Positions 8,855 through 18,812 of a stretch of 61,114 nt of DNA are shown here, one piece after another. Source of the DNA: Bacillus luti. Lineage in GTDB: Bacteria > Bacillota > Bacilli > Bacillales > Bacillaceae_G. The notes below the pieces were generated by a model. The model was not told the origin of the DNA and made no database searches. It saw only the letters and a list, made by a program, of their open reading frames with translations. The position numbers were made by a program, and so were the translations under genes. Each line of letters begins with the position of its first letter. Position 1 is the first letter of the stretch. The stretch spans positions 1 through 61,114 of the forward strand of contig NZ_MACI01000083.1 in the NCBI RefSeq assembly GCF_001884105.1, written 5' to 3'.

Positions 8855-9598
8855 ATGAAACAGAAATTCTGTATACTACTGCTCATGTTCTCCTTGCTGA
8901 CTATTGTACCAAATTGTACACTAGCAGCCAAAGCATCCAACCTGACAATCGATGTGAAGACTGTCACGCAAAAAGGTAAGAAACCTTATATAGAATATCA
9001 AATTAACAGACCTTCCTTTCACAACTTTTCCGACTCTAAATTTCAACAGAAGCTCAATTTCTATTACAAAAAATCTACAGATAAGTTTAAAAGCAAATTA
9101 GAAAAAGACGCCAAAAAATATTATAAAGAAACAGAAGGGTCTAGTACTCCATTTCATCCATACGTAGCAAATGTTGACTATAAAGTTTCTTTAAATAAAC
9201 CACCTTTTCTCAGCTTATATGTGAATTACTATCAATATACAGGCGGAGCACACGGTCTTTATACGTGGAAAGCAAACACATTTGATTTAAACGAAAAAAA
9301 ATTACTACACTTAGACGATTTATTTCAGCAAGAGGATAAATACAAAGAAGTAGTTCGTGCAGAGATTGTAAGACAAATTAAACGAAATGAAAGCATTTAT
9401 TTTCCTGATGCAACTGAAAAGGTAATGAGTACGAAAAAATTCCACTTCTTTTTAGAACCGGACAATCTCGTCATTTATTTCCCTTTATATGAGATTGCTC
9501 CTTATTCAAGTGGAATTCCACAATTTCGTATTCCATATACGTTGCTAAGAGACTATTTGAAACCTTCTTATCAAAATATTTTAATTGACAACAAGTAA
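8855..9598 (+). CDS. secreted DUF4163/DUF3298 protein (RsiV/PdaC-like fold)
   Basis: 247 aa; ATG 8855 follows AAGGAGG. An N-terminal signal peptide (about residues 1-25, cleavage near TLAAKA) predicts export. The middle has YYQYTGGAHGLYTWKA and FDLNEKKLLHLDDLF, hallmarks of the DUF4163-DUF3298 pair found in the lysozyme-binding anti-sigma factor RsiV and in PdaC. No catalytic domain follows. The family member's role (ligand binding at the cell surface) is inferred only. The bioY promoter -35 overlaps its last codons. Confidence 0.8.
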   Translation: MKQKFCILLLMFSLLTIVPNCTLAAKASNLTIDVKTVTQKGKKPYIEYQINRPSFHNFSDSKFQQKLNFYYKKSTDKFKSKLEKDAKKYYKETEGSSTPFHPYVANVDYKVSLNKPPFLSLYVNYYQYTGGAHGLYTWKANTFDLNEKKLLHLDDLFQQEDKYKEVVRAEIVRQIKRNESIYFPDATEKVMSTKKFHFFLEPDNLVIYFPLYEIAPYSSGIPQFRIPYTLLRDYLKPSYQNILIDNK

Positions 9599-9614
9599 AT
9601 AGTTTCGCTACGAT
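9585..9614 (+). promoter_or_regulatory. probable bioY promoter
   Basis: TTGACA (9585-9590), 18-nt spacer, TACGAT (9609-9614). The BirA operator starts one base after the -10. Confidence 0.5.
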
Positions 9615-9648
9615 AATGTTAACCTAAAAACAACAGGAGGTTAACATT
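9615..9648 (+). promoter_or_regulatory. BirA operator overlapping the bioY ribosome binding site
   Basis: Perfect 11-bp inverted repeat AATGTTAACCT (9615-9625) and AGGTTAACATT (9638-9648) with a 12-nt gap, the form of Bacillus biotin-repressor sites. The right half ends at the base before the ATG and shares AGGAGG with the SD. Biotin-loaded BirA should repress. Confidence 0.9.
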
Positions 9649-10242
9649 ATGAGAAGATTTCACGTTTTAGATTTAGCATTAGCTGCCATGTTCGTTGCTC
9701 TTATGGCCATCGGTGCAAACATTGTATCTTGGGCACCATTCTTACAAGTAGCGGGCGTCCCATTATCTATGCAACCATTTTTCGCGATTTTAGCAGGACT
9801 TCTTCTTGGAAGTAGACTTGGGGCATTATCAATGACGGTATATATGCTCGTTGGCGTAGCCGGCGCACCAATCTTCGCTAACTTCAAAGCTGGATTCGGG
9901 GCACTTTTAGACCCTACTGGTGGTTTTATTATCGCATTTATTATTGTTGCTTACGTATCTGGAAAATTAGTAGAACAAAAAGAAAGACCAACATTCCGTA
10001 CATTTGCGATTGCCTCTTTCACAGGAATTATTTTAACTTATATTATCGGTACTACTTACATGTACGGAGCGGTCAATCTCTTCATGGGCGGTAATATGAG
10101 CTATAAAGCTGCTTGGATGATTATGATGTGGTTTGCAGTAAAAGATATTGTCTTTACAATTATCGGTGCTATTATCGCACCTCGCATATACTACGCTGTA
10201 CGTCGTTCTGCTTATCAGCATTCTCATTCAACGATTTCATAA
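9649..10242 (+). CDS. bioY: BioY, biotin transporter S component
   Basis: 197 aa, six hydrophobic segments. BioY features are LQVAGVPLSMQPFFAILAG near residue 30-50, then LGALSMTVYMLVGVAGAPIF and GPTGG-like DPTGGFIIAF. It binds biotin in the membrane, alone or as part of an ECF transporter. The upstream BirA box confirms biotin control. Single-gene unit with a 16-bp terminator stem. B. subtilis has the equivalent gene (yuiG) in this neighbourhood. Confidence 0.94.
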   Translation: MRRFHVLDLALAAMFVALMAIGANIVSWAPFLQVAGVPLSMQPFFAILAGLLLGSRLGALSMTVYMLVGVAGAPIFANFKAGFGALLDPTGGFIIAFIIVAYVSGKLVEQKERPTFRTFAIASFTGIILTYIIGTTYMYGAVNLFMGGNMSYKAAWMIMMWFAVKDIVFTIIGAIIAPRIYYAVRRSAYQHSHSTIS

Positions 10243-10243
10243 G

Positions 10244-10279
10244 AAAAAGGAGTTGTTCCAGTAGGAACAACTCCTTTTT
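10244..10279. terminator. bidirectional terminator of bioY and galU
   Basis: Perfect 16-bp stem (10244-10259 with 10263-10278), AAAAAGGAGTTGTTCC on the left arm and a short AGTA-type loop. Confidence 0.95.
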
Positions 10280-10283
10280 TATA

Positions 10284-11171
10284 TTAAGACTCTTGATTCG
10301 TATGTTCTGCTAAAATTCTCTGCATCATTGTAACCATGTCACCACGTAATTCTGGGTGTTGCAGGGCCATTTCAATTGTCGTTTGAACGAATCCTAACTT
10401 TTCACCTACGTCGTAGCGTTTTCCTTCGAAATCGTAAGCAAATACACGTTGAATTTCATTTAAGTTTTGGATTGCATCTGTTAACTGAATTTCACCGCCA
10501 GCGCCGACATTTTGCTGTTCTAAGAACATGAAAATTTCAGGCGTTAAAACATAACGTCCCATAATTGCTAAGTTTGAAGGTGCTGTACCTGCTGCTGGTT
10601 TCTCAACGAAATTGCGAACTTGGTAACGACGTCCTTCTTGCTCTAACGGATCAATAATTCCGTAACGGTGTGTTTCATCTTCTGGAACCGTTTGTACACC
10701 AATAACAGAAGAAAGCGTTTTATCATATTCTTCGATTAATTGACGTAAACATGGTTTTTCAGCTTGAACGATATCATCACCTAGTAAAACAGCAAATGGC
10801 TCATCACCGATGAATTTACGTGCACACCAAACAGCGTGTCCTAATCCTCTTGGTTCTTTTTGACGAATATAATGAATGTCTACCATTTTTGAAGAAGCCT
10901 GTACTTTTTCAAGTAACTCATACTTTTTCTTTTCTAATAAGTTTTGCTCTAACTCAAATGCATTATCAAAATGATCTTCAATAGAGCGCTTAGTTTTACC
11001 AGTAACGATAATAATATCTTCGATTCCTGATTGTATTGCTTCTTCTACGATGTATTGGATAGTTGGTTTATCTACTATCGGCAACATTTCTTTTGGCATT
11101 GCTTTTGTTGCTGGTAAAAAACGTGTTCCTAATCCAGCTGCTGGGATTATGGCTTTTCTTACTTTTTTCAT
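10284..11171 (-). CDS. galU: UTP-glucose-1-phosphate uridylyltransferase
   Basis: 295 aa. It makes UDP-glucose for glycolipids, teichoic acid decoration and capsule. The nucleotide-binding motif GLGTRFLP with KAMPKEMLP opens the protein, LLGDDI is the metal-binding Asp strand, and VEKP and GEIQLTDA are typical of GalU/GtaB. A GTG (11174) and an ATG (11171) are adjacent; the ATG has the better distance to GAGAGGG. It lies downstream of pgcA, which supplies its substrate glucose-1-phosphate, with a hairpin between them, so galU may get less transcript than pgcA or have its own promoter. B. subtilis name gtaB. Confidence 0.95.
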   Translation of the reverse strand: MKKVRKAIIPAAGLGTRFLPATKAMPKEMLPIVDKPTIQYIVEEAIQSGIEDIIIVTGKTKRSIEDHFDNAFELEQNLLEKKKYELLEKVQASSKMVDIHYIRQKEPRGLGHAVWCARKFIGDEPFAVLLGDDIVQAEKPCLRQLIEEYDKTLSSVIGVQTVPEDETHRYGIIDPLEQEGRRYQVRNFVEKPAAGTAPSNLAIMGRYVLTPEIFMFLEQQNVGAGGEIQLTDAIQNLNEIQRVFAYDFEGKRYDVGEKLGFVQTTIEMALQHPELRGDMVTMMQRILAEHTNQES

Positions 11172-11226
11172 CACAAAATACCCTCTCTTCTGTCAGAATC
11201 AATAACGATTATTTCCTTACATAGAA

Positions 11227-11252
11227 CAAAAGGGAGATTTCGCTCCCTTTTG
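11227..11252 (-). terminator. hairpin between pgcA and galU
   Basis: CAAAAGGGAG/CTCCCTTTTG stem with a 6-nt loop. On the minus strand the 3' arm ends in TTTTG, so it is a weak intrinsic terminator or processing site inside the pgcA-galU unit. Confidence 0.6.
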
Positions 11253-11279
11253 CTCCCTACTACTTAAAATTACTTTATA

Positions 11280-13004
11280 TTATAAACGATTCATAATATC
11301 TTCTTTAATAGTAAGTAACTTTTGTTCACTATTTTGTAAAGAATTATCTTGTACACCAAAGTAGAACTTGATCTTCGGTTCTGTTCCAGATGGACGTAAG
11401 CAGAACCAAGAACCGTCCTCTAATTGATATTTTAACACATTTGATTTCGGTAAGTGAATCTCTTCTTTATGTCCATCTTGTAAAGATGTAACGATGCTTG
11501 CTTTATAATCTTCAACTGCTACGACTGTTAAGCCAGCTACTTCCTTCGGAGGATTTTCACGGAATGTTGCCATCATCTTTTGAATTTGTTCCGCTCCGTC
11601 TTTTCCTTTTAACGTTAATGATACAAGATCTTCACGGAAGAAACCGTACTTCTCAAATACTTCTAATAGACCATCGTATAACGTTTTGCCTTGTGATTTG
11701 TAGTATGCAGCTACTTCACATGCAAATAGAACAGATTGTACTGCATCTTTATCACGGCAGAATGGGCGGATTAAATAACCATAGCTTTCCTCATAACCGA
11801 ATTGGAATTCATATTGTCCGCTTTCTTCATACTGTTTAATTTTCTCACCGATAAATTTAAATCCAGTTAACGTATCAACTGTGTCTAAACCGTATGCTTT
11901 TGCAATTGTACGGCCAATTTCAGAAGTTACGATTGTTTTTAATACAACACCGTTCTCTGGAAGTGTTCCGTTTTCTTTCTTTTGAGACAATAAGTAATCA
12001 AGCATTAATGCACCTGTTTGGTTTCCAGTTAATACTTGGAACTCACCATCATGATTACGAACAGCTACACCAAGACGGTCTGCGTCAGGATCCGTTGCGA
12101 TTAACACATCAGCTCCAATTTTTTCACCGTCACGAATCGCATACTCAAAAGCAGCATGTTCTTCTGGGTTTGGTGATTTTACTGTAGAGAAGTTCGGATC
12201 TGGTAACTCTTGCTCTTTTACTACTGTTACATCTGTAAATCCAACTTCTTCTAAACCACGGCGTACAGAAATATTTGATGTTCCGTGTAATGGTGTAAAG
12301 ACGATTTTTAAGTCTTTCCCAACATTTTGTACCATTTCTTTATTAATAATGACATTGTTCAATTCTGCAGCATATGCATCATCTACTTCTTGTCCAATAA
12401 TATGTAATAAACCGTCAGCTTTTAATTGCTCCACATCTGCAACCTCAACTGTTAATTCATCTTCTACTGCGTCTACGTAGCTAATTAATTCATCAGCTTC
12501 TTTTGGAGGCAACTGCCCACCATCTTCACCGTACACTTTATATCCATTATATTCAGGCGGATTATGACTTGCCGTAAGAACGATTCCACTCACTGTATGT
12601 AAATAACGAACTGCGAAAGAAAGCACTGGCGTTGGACGTAAGCTTTCAAACACATATGTTGTAATACCATGTGCACCAAGTGTAGCAGCTACTTCCATTG
12701 CAAACTCAGGTGATTTATGACGAGAATCATACGCTACAACAACACCGCGCTTCTTCGCTTCTTCACCTAATTTTTCAATAAACTTCGCTAATCCTTGTGT
12801 TGCTTTACGAACTGTATATACATTTAAACGGTTCGTCCCAGCACCAAGTTCACCACGCATACCACCTGTACCAAACTCTAGATTTTTATAAAAGCTGTCT
12901 TCAATTTTCTTCTCATCTTGTTTCATGTTTTCTAGCTGTTCTTTTAATTCTGCATCTAACTCTGCATATGAAAGCCAGCGACTAAACTCTTGTTTCCAAT
13001 TCAT
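11280..13004 (-). CDS. pgcA: alpha-phosphoglucomutase PgcA
   Basis: 574 aa from ATG 13004 (SD GAGAGGAG); the in-frame start at 13022 overlaps the SD. It interconverts glucose-6-P and glucose-1-P. The four domains show the active-site serine loop [13 protein letters not shown] (about residue 140), the metal loop DPDADRLG, the sugar loop GYEESYGYL and the phosphate loop [10 protein letters not shown] near the C-terminus. It stands with galU, giving a glucose-6-P to UDP-glucose module. Length and motifs agree with B. subtilis PgcA/YhxB. Confidence 0.95.
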   Translation of the reverse strand: MNWKQEFSRWLSYAELDAELKEQLENMKQDEKKIEDSFYKNLEFGTGGMRGELGAGTNRLNVYTVRKATQGLAKFIEKLGEEAKKRGVVVAYDSRHKSPEFAMEVAATLGAHGITTYVFESLRPTPVLSFAVRYLHTVSGIVLTASHNPPEYNGYKVYGEDGGQLPPKEADELISYVDAVEDELTVEVADVEQLKADGLLHIIGQEVDDAYAAELNNVIINKEMVQNVGKDLKIVFTPLHGTSNISVRRGLEEVGFTDVTVVKEQELPDPNFSTVKSPNPEEHAAFEYAIRDGEKIGADVLIATDPDADRLGVAVRNHDGEFQVLTGNQTGALMLDYLLSQKKENGTLPENGVVLKTIVTSEIGRTIAKAYGLDTVDTLTGFKFIGEKIKQYEESGQYEFQFGYEESYGYLIRPFCRDKDAVQSVLFACEVAAYYKSQGKTLYDGLLEVFEKYGFFREDLVSLTLKGKDGAEQIQKMMATFRENPPKEVAGLTVVAVEDYKASIVTSLQDGHKEEIHLPKSNVLKYQLEDGSWFCLRPSGTEPKIKFYFGVQDNSLQNSEQKLLTIKEDIMNRL

Positions 13005-13147
13005 TCTTCTATCTCCTCTCATTTGTCTTACCTTTATTATATGAAAAAAACAACCTGTATCTCAATATTTTTTAAAATCTAACAGGATTTTACTAGGAAT
13101 ATTTGTATACACTATGCTTAAATACTCCACCAAAGGGAATGAGGATT

Positions 13148-13753
13148 ATGCAGGAATGGGGCTTATCAGAAGAGCTCAAAATACAAACAAAGCAAATGAT
13201 TGAAATTGCCGAGAAAGAATTATCAATTATGAGGAATGCCATTGATAAAGAAGATGAATGTATTTTGTGCAAAATGGAAGATATTCATCATATGTTAGCA
13301 AATGTACAAACATTGGCAGCTACATACTATATTCAAGCTTATTTATCACCTTATACGGAAAGCTCACAATTCATTACAACAGCTGTCCAACATTTAAGCG
13401 CCCGGAAACATGGTGCTCTTATTGTTGTGCAACGAAACGAGACACTTGAATCTTGTATTCAAACTGGAACAACGTTAAACGCTCATTTAACCGCACCATT
13501 GCTCGAATCCATTTTTTATCCAGGTAACCCGCTTCATGACGGAGCCGTTCTCGTTAAAAATAATCATATTGTCTCAGCAGCTAATATTCTTCCATTAACG
13601 AAAAGTACCGAGGTTGATTCTGAGCTAGGAACACGTCATAGAGCTGCAATTGGCTTATCAGAACAAAGCGATGCACTTATATTAGTTGTCTCTGAAGAAA
13701 CAGGTCGCACTTCATTTGCTTTAAATGGGACCTTATATACGATTTCTTTATAA
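13148..13753 (+). CDS. cdaS: CdaS, sporulation-type diadenylate cyclase
   Basis: 201 aa. It makes cyclic di-AMP from two ATP. The DAC domain has PLHDGAV (DGA motif, about residue 132) and GTRHRAAIG (RHR motif). The N-terminal helical region before it is the autoinhibitory segment that marks CdaS rather than CdaA or DisA. The start at 13148 follows AAAGGGAATGAGG; the ATG at 13139 overlaps the SD. In B. subtilis the gene is expressed in the forespore and affects germination. I see no clear sigma-G promoter by eye. Confidence 0.92.
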   Translation: MQEWGLSEELKIQTKQMIEIAEKELSIMRNAIDKEDECILCKMEDIHHMLANVQTLAATYYIQAYLSPYTESSQFITTAVQHLSARKHGALIVVQRNETLESCIQTGTTLNAHLTAPLLESIFYPGNPLHDGAVLVKNNHIVSAANILPLTKSTEVDSELGTRHRAAIGLSEQSDALILVVSEETGRTSFALNGTLYTISL

Positions 13754-13793
13754 GACGAATGAAATTGTAGAATAAATCCATTTATACAAAAAA

Positions 13794-13828
13794 GAAAAGG
13801 CTGTCTCAAACATTTGAGACAGCCTTTT
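13794..13828. terminator. bidirectional terminator of cdaS and pepA
   Basis: 15-16-bp near-perfect stem (AAAAGGCTGTCTCAAA on the left arm) with A- and T-rich flanks. Confidence 0.93.
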
Positions 13829-13838
13829 CTTCCAAAAA

Positions 13839-15323
13839 TTATTCTTCTCCAAAACGTTCAACAAGTGTTGCTAGTGTACGTACCATTGCACCTGTTGCAC
13901 CGGCTGGTCCTAAATCATGCGCACCTGTTGTTTCAGATGTTCCAGCGATATCTAAGTGTACCCACGGTGTATCTTCTGCAAATTCACCTAGGAATGTACC
14001 CGCCATCACTGCATGTCCTTCACGGCCCGGTGAGTTATTTAAATCAGCAAATTTACTATTTCTCACACGTTCTTTATCACGGTCAAAAATCGGTAATTGC
14101 CAAATTGGCTCATCTGTTTCCATTGAAGCTTCTAACACTTGTTCAAATAGTTCTTCATTATTTGTCATTGCGCCTGTCGTATGATTTCCAAGTGCAACAA
14201 TTACACCACCTGTTAATGTTGCAACATCAATAAGGTAGTTTGCACCAAGTTTTTTCGCGTACGTAATACCGTCAGCTAACGCTAAGCGACCTTCTGCATC
14301 TGTATTTAATACTTCAATTGTTTTTCCGCTCATAGATGTAATCACATCGTCTGGCTTAAATGCTGTACCACTTACAACGTTATCAGTTGAAGGAATAACA
14401 GCAATCACGTTTTGCTCTGGGCGAAGTTCTCCAATGATCTCCATCGCGCCTAAAACAGAAGCTGCACCGCCCATATCACCTTTCATACCTACCATGCCTT
14501 CACGCGGTTTTAAAGAATAACCACCTGTATCGTATGTAATTCCTTTTCCAACGAATCCAATTACATCTGTCCACTCTTCTTTACCTTTATAAATAAGAGC
14601 AATCATTTTCGGTGGCTCAGTAGAACCTTGGTTTACTGCAAGTAATGCACCCATACCAAGCTCTTCCATCTCTTCTTTCTCAAGAACCTTATAATCCATA
14701 TCATATTTTTCCGCTAACTCAACAGCGTACTCAGCAAGTTTCGTCGCTGTTAATACGTTTGGCGGCATATTTACAAGCGTACGAGCTGAATTTGTTGCAC
14801 GTCCATGTACGTAGCCAACTGTTAATGCAGCTTCAATTTCTTGTGCATCTTCCGCTGTAATAGCCGTGAACTTCTCTAGCTCTACACGATCCTTTTTATC
14901 TGTTTTATACGTTTGTAATTCATATGTACCAAGACCTTGTACTTCTGCTGCAATATGAGCTACATCAATCGCATCCAATTTCTCTGTTACGAAAGAGTCT
15001 AGTAAGATCGCTGCATCTTGTACTTTTGCTGCATGCAGTGTTTTAAACGCCTTACCAAGAGCCGCACGTAACGTTTCTGTCGTGTAAGACTCCTTCTTAC
15101 CTAAACCGACAAAATAATAACGTTTCACATTTGTTTTCCCTAAACTATGTACTTTTGAAATAACCTTTTTCTTCGTAGAAAGTTCTTTTTCTTCTAATAA
15201 AACTTGTAACTGTCCTTCAAATGCTTTATCCAGCTCTTGTACAAAACTACTCGTTTTATCTTCTTCAAATAAAGCAACAATTACCGCTTCATGACCTGCT
15301 AATTCTTTTTGTACTTGAAACAT
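13839..15323 (-). CDS. pepA: leucyl aminopeptidase PepA (M17 family)
   Basis: 494 aa. Cytosolic hexameric di-zinc aminopeptidase. The C-terminal catalytic domain has [15 protein letters not shown] (metal Lys/Asp), NTDAEGRL (the M17 signature with Asp and Glu ligands and catalytic Arg) and NHTTGAMTN. The N-terminal domain is the less conserved macrodomain-like half. ATG 15323 follows AGGGGG. Equivalent to B. subtilis YuiE/PepA, next to yuiC and yuiB as there. Confidence 0.94.
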   Translation of the reverse strand: MFQVQKELAGHEAVIVALFEEDKTSSFVQELDKAFEGQLQVLLEEKELSTKKKVISKVHSLGKTNVKRYYFVGLGKKESYTTETLRAALGKAFKTLHAAKVQDAAILLDSFVTEKLDAIDVAHIAAEVQGLGTYELQTYKTDKKDRVELEKFTAITAEDAQEIEAALTVGYVHGRATNSARTLVNMPPNVLTATKLAEYAVELAEKYDMDYKVLEKEEMEELGMGALLAVNQGSTEPPKMIALIYKGKEEWTDVIGFVGKGITYDTGGYSLKPREGMVGMKGDMGGAASVLGAMEIIGELRPEQNVIAVIPSTDNVVSGTAFKPDDVITSMSGKTIEVLNTDAEGRLALADGITYAKKLGANYLIDVATLTGGVIVALGNHTTGAMTNNEELFEQVLEASMETDEPIWQLPIFDRDKERVRNSKFADLNNSPGREGHAVMAGTFLGEFAEDTPWVHLDIAGTSETTGAHDLGPAGATGAMVRTLATLVERFGEE

Positions 15324-15455
15324 GTTCAGACCCCCTAAGTTTCTCTACTCTGTCTTTATTATAACTTTATTTTCGATAAAATGCGACAATTCTAAATTCT
15401 GTTATGTCATATATAACATCCACGCTCATCCAATTTTATCTATTATGAAATTAAA

Positions 15456-15482
15456 AAAGTCTAGTGCTATTACCACTAGACT
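15456..15482 (-). terminator. terminator of yuiC
   Basis: AGTCTAGT/ACTAGACT stem with the A-run at 15453-15458 giving the U-tract. The stem overlaps the yuiC stop codon. Confidence 0.82.
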
Positions 15483-16107
15483 ATCTTTGCTTTAAATATT
15501 GTCCTCGAAACACTTGCATCGTTTCATCTTCATTTAACATCGTTAACTCTTCTTCTGTAAACTTACCATTTCCTATTTTCACTACATATACATTTACCTT
15601 TTTCTTACCCCATTGGCTATAAACATCTTTCACCGTATCATAGTATAAATCAAGACGGTTTCCTTTTATAGCACCGCCCTTATCAGCAACAACCCCATAC
15701 CCATAATCTGGCACGAATAGAATCGTTCCAATCGGAAATACGTGTAAATCCGCTGCGATTGTGGAATATAAATCCCGTTTCGCTTTCACACCTGAATATG
15801 TAATACCATACTCCGGATGCCCTGGACTCTTACCAGTCGACTCCACTCCTGAAGTATAACCCGTTGCCGTCATTTCAATTGTACGATATTTAGACCAGTC
15901 ATTTGCCTGTTCTAAAGCATTTATCACTTCTTTACTCGGAGCAACATTTTTTTTAACTTCTGCTGCATGTACTTCTTTTGCACTCGTTCCCTCATATTTC
16001 TTTACAATCTCTAATAAAGAAACTCCTGTGAAAGCATTCCATGTTACGCATAATGCGGATACAAGTAAACAAGTCATCATAATGCGAATACAATATCGTT
16101 TTAACAT
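15481..16107 (-). CDS. yuiC: YuiC-like secreted 3D-domain protein (stationary-phase peptidoglycan hydrolase)
   Basis: 208 aa from ATG 16107. The N-terminal hydrophobic helix (residues 6-25) is a signal or anchor. The C-terminal 3D domain shows [27 protein letters not shown] and IKGNRLDLY, with the conserved aspartates of the MltA/RpfB-type double-psi barrel. B. subtilis YuiC acts as a lytic transglycosylase. Start choice is uncertain: AAGGAG is about 14 nt from this ATG, and an alternative ATG at 16140 has no SD. Confidence 0.83.
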   Translation of the reverse strand: MLKRYCIRIMMTCLLVSALCVTWNAFTGVSLLEIVKKYEGTSAKEVHAAEVKKNVAPSKEVINALEQANDWSKYRTIEMTATGYTSGVESTGKSPGHPEYGITYSGVKAKRDLYSTIAADLHVFPIGTILFVPDYGYGVVADKGGAIKGNRLDLYYDTVKDVYSQWGKKKVNVYVVKIGNGKFTEEELTMLNEDETMQVFRGQYLKQR

Positions 16108-16164
16108 TTTTATATTCCACACTCCTTCATCGTTAATCATTCCCTATACGATGAAGGAATATGC

Positions 16165-16195
16165 AAAAAAATAATCTCCAAGTAAATTGGAGATT
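16165..16195 (-). terminator. terminator of yuiB
   Basis: AATCTCCAA/TTGGAGATT stem with A-run 16165-16171, directly after the yuiB stop. Confidence 0.88.
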
Positions 16196-16511
16196 AAAAC
16201 ATTTGATATCCACTGTTCCGAAGTTTCTTAATGACGATTCCCGCTAAAGCAGCCCCTACTAACCCCGTAGATAAAATAAATACATCTGCTTGTCCTAAAT
16301 GCGATACACTTGTCCCAAATGAAGAAAATGTTTCTTTTGGCTTTGAAAAATAATCCCACACACTCGCTTTATTAATAATGAGCATACAAACAATCGGATA
16401 CACAATAACCATTACCCATGTAGCTCGCAATATCATGTTGAGTAAAAATCCAATTCCAAAAAACAAAATAAAGAATAGCATCATTGAAATAAGTAATACC
16501 GGTATACTCAC
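16194..16511 (-). CDS. yuiB: YuiB-like membrane protein
   Basis: 105 aa, three hydrophobic segments (about residues 5-28, 30-48, 76-94) with a polar loop KPKETFSSFGTSVSHLG. Length, topology and the neighbour yuiC match B. subtilis YuiB, whose function is unknown. The ATG at 16511 overlaps the stop region of the NUDIX gene by 4 nt, indicating translational coupling. Confidence 0.8.
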   Translation of the reverse strand: MSIPVLLISMMLFFILFFGIGFLLNMILRATWVMVIVYPIVCMLIINKASVWDYFSKPKETFSSFGTSVSHLGQADVFILSTGLVGAALAGIVIKKLRNSGYQMF

Positions 16512-17014
16512 TTCTTCTCCCTCTCCTTCGCATGCGCCGTAAACACGTGATACGCCGTATAACCAAATTGCTCTCCTGGATTTAATGTTTTGTCCATTTC
16601 AAGATGTAGTTCTGATCGTCCTTCTAGCAAATATTGAATAAGCACAGACGTATTTGGATCGTCCGCAATAGTCTCTGGATGTAAAAACGCTACTTCAGAC
16701 AATTCCTTCTCCTGTACAATAATATTTTCCCCTTCAGGCTCCAAAAGGAAAATAATCATATTATCACTAATCTCATTACGAATAACGCCCGATCGAACAC
16801 CAATGATGCCCTTCACATGAGCGACAATGCCTGTCTCTTCTAACACTTCACGTTTCACAGCTTCATCAACCGTCTCACCTTCATTCACAAAACCAGCCGG
16901 CAAAGACCATTTCCCCTTTAATCCACTGTATTTCTTCTTAACGAATAGCCACCTGCCATCTTTTGTCGCTACTAAGCCACTAACAGCTAACCATACTTTC
17001 CCGCGCTTCCCCAT
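16508..17014 (-). CDS. NUDIX hydrolase
   Basis: 168 aa. The NUDIX box (G-x5-E-x7-REVxEExGx) starts at GFVNEGETVDEAVKREVLEE (about residues 42-61), preceded by GKWSLPAG, so the catalytic Glu residues are present. It likely hydrolyses a nucleoside diphosphate derivative, but the substrate is not predictable. ATG 17014 is the first clear start after GGAGG. It overlaps yuiB by 4 nt and forms an operon with it. Confidence 0.88.
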   Translation of the reverse strand: MGKRGKVWLAVSGLVATKDGRWLFVKKKYSGLKGKWSLPAGFVNEGETVDEAVKREVLEETGIVAHVKGIIGVRSGVIRNEISDNMIIFLLEPEGENIIVQEKELSEVAFLHPETIADDPNTSVLIQYLLEGRSELHLEMDKTLNPGEQFGYTAYHVFTAHAKEREKK

Positions 17015-17198
17015 GATGCAACCTCCTCCACTAGAGAGAACAGAATATTCTTTCTTTTTTATATATTATACTATATTTTTAAGTACACTGTGACTTTTCC
17101 TTTCTTAGAATAATGCCCCATTGCCACCAACTTAAAAAAATTGGCATTTCCCCATATCGAAAAAAATGAGCTCAATTATTATAAATAACTCTGGAAAG

Positions 17199-17356
17199 AT
17201 AAAGTGAAACTTTAATCAGTGGGGGTTTTGTTCATCCCTCACTGATTATTAGTTGAACCAATCGGGCTTTTACGGGCAGCCCGACCCCCACCTAACTTCT
17301 TTGCTTTCGCTGAATTTTGAGGTGGGGGTCTTACTACCCGTTAATGCGGGATAAAA
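17199..17356 (+). repeat. bcr1-like repeat, full-length copy
   Basis: 158 bp from ATAAAGTGAAACTTTAATCA to GCGGGATAAAA. It contains three inverted repeats: CAGTGGGGG/CCCTCACTG, CGGGC/GCCCG, and CCCCCACCT/AGGTGGGGG with a long loop. Both ends carry ATAAA (TTTAT on the other strand), which I recall as the direct repeat flanking B. cereus-group bcr1 (about 155 bp). Other copies or parts lie at 22225, 26644, 28224, 30506 and 54253. Confidence 0.8.
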
Positions 17357-17483
17357 TTTTCATTTTGGGGATACTTCAAAATATCAGCCTGATGGACATA
17401 AGTATCACCACATGTCCATGGATTAAAGAAAGAGCCTATTATTAAACTGTGCCCTACTCTTTGGGTCGTAAGAGGTGCTATAG
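17357..17483 (+). other. leader region of the FUSC gene
   Basis: Holds an ATGGACAT/ATGTCCAT inverted repeat (17392-17420) and a second GC-richer segment before the SD AGAGGTG. No ORF, no recognised riboswitch. It separates the bcr1-like repeat from the FUSC start codon. Confidence 0.4.
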
Positions 17484-18530
17484 ATGAATGTAAAAGCATA
17501 TAGGGCTCAACTGTTTTCTTGGTCTAAGGAGTCCAAAGTAGAAATAGTAGAACTCATTTCCGCTGGCATAGGTATGGCCGGACCTGTTCTGTTCGCCACA
17601 TTTCTCGGCTATCCCGCTCTTGGTTTTGCTGCGTCGGTCGGAAGTTTGGCAGTCAGTAGCGTGAAAGTCGGCTCGAGTTTTATAAATCACGGGGAAAAGT
17701 TGGCGTCAGCGCTCATATCAGTAGCACTCGCTGCAATTGCTGCTAGTCTCTCTTTCGGACAAGGTTACCTGACATTCGGAGTCTTGATTCTGCTGGTAAT
17801 CCTTGCTACGTTAATTGGCGGATATAGTCGTTCCTTGACCGTGGGAACAACACGATTTGTTATATTCCTGATCATCATCCTCAATATGTTAGACCAGACG
17901 GAGTACCCGATGGCACTAATTTTTTCAATCTTATCAGGAGCGATTTGGACCGTCAGTATCAGCTTGGTACTAGGTATCTGGGTACACCGTTGTTTTAAAT
18001 CATCGCTGGATGGAGCTATGAAAGGGCCAACATCGAAAAAAATCATTATATGGTGGGATTCTCTTGCACACCTATCCAGTTGGCAATTCCCAATCAGGCT
18101 CGCATTATGTCTAGTTATAGCTGAGGGATTACGAATACTTTGGCCCGAGCACCACTTCTATTGGATTGCAATTACCGTGGCGATCCTTATTCAGCGGAAA
18201 ATAGAACTCTTTCCAATCAAAACAACACAACGAGTGCTTGGTACAATAATCGGCGTGATTGTTGCGAGCTTGCTTCTCGCAACTAGTCTACCAATTTGGG
18301 GATTAGTTATAAGTATCGGGCTATTCGCAGGTGTTCGACCTCTTCTAAAGGTTCGAAATTACCTTGTATACTCTGCAACCATGATTCCGCTCATTATTTT
18401 GATCATGGAAGCGGGCAAGCCGTTCCAGTTTACCATTCTGTTCGACCGTGTATTTGCAACCCTTATCGGTGCAGTCATCGTGATTGCAGTGAACTTGATA
18501 TTCAGTAGAACGATGGCAAAATCATTGTAA
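17484..18530 (+). CDS. FUSC-family membrane transporter (aromatic acid exporter-like)
   Basis: 348 aa with about nine to ten hydrophobic segments in two blocks, the layout of FUSC/ArAE proteins. The second block has the PEHHFYWIAITVAILIQRK and TTQRVLGTIIGVIVAS segments typical of the family. Such proteins export aromatic carboxylates or drugs; the substrate is unknown. ATG 17484 lies 7 nt after AGAGGTG. Base composition is visibly GC-richer than the neighbours (runs such as GGCCGGACC and frequent GGC/GTC codons). It is flanked by a bcr1-like repeat and an IS-like relic, so recent transfer is likely. Confidence 0.8.
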   Translation: MNVKAYRAQLFSWSKESKVEIVELISAGIGMAGPVLFATFLGYPALGFAASVGSLAVSSVKVGSSFINHGEKLASALISVALAAIAASLSFGQGYLTFGVLILLVILATLIGGYSRSLTVGTTRFVIFLIIILNMLDQTEYPMALIFSILSGAIWTVSISLVLGIWVHRCFKSSLDGAMKGPTSKKIIIWWDSLAHLSSWQFPIRLALCLVIAEGLRILWPEHHFYWIAITVAILIQRKIELFPIKTTQRVLGTIIGVIVASLLLATSLPIWGLVISIGLFAGVRPLLKVRNYLVYSATMIPLIILIMEAGKPFQFTILFDRVFATLIGAVIVIAVNLIFSRTMAKSL

Positions 18531-18608
18531 AGATGGTTATCTAGCGAAAGATGCTTTCATATTCCCCTCATTTTGTCCAGTTGAACAAAATCCCCTAAAA
18601 TGAAAAAA

Positions 18609-18654
18609 TACGCTATTCTTTCTGTATGATCATAAGAAAGAATGGCGTTTTTGT
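18609..18654 (+). terminator. terminator-like hairpin after the FUSC gene
   Basis: ACGCTATTCTTTCT/AGAAAGAATGGCGT stem with an 11-nt loop followed by TTTTTG. It may end the FUSC transcript or be the protective leader hairpin of a lost IS element. Confidence 0.65.
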
Positions 18655-18738
18655 ATGTCTATTTCTGTATTTGATGAATGACAATTATTTGCTAAAGAAA
18701 CTATATGGAACGGAAGTATGAAGAAAACGAAACAGTAG
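18655..18738 (+). pseudogene. relic of an IS4/IS231-like transposase N-terminus
   Basis: Reading from ATG 18655 gives MSISVFDE, an in-frame TGA, then QLFAKETIWNG. IS231-type transposases commonly begin with a DELQLF(A/S)xE segment, so the TGA looks like a mutated Leu codon. Similarity is lost after about 20 residues. Short, so the call rests on one motif. Confidence 0.4.
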
Positions 18739-18812
18739 CCTCCCGAATCTGCATTTCCTTTCTTCGGAAACGCAATTATTTTTTATTCCTATATCAAAAA
18801 CGTGTATTATAC

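Noticed and set aside
11498-12187. Plus-strand ORFs of 97-113 aa inside pgcA
   Set aside because: Antisense shadows of a strongly conserved gene, with no SD and Leu/His-rich products.
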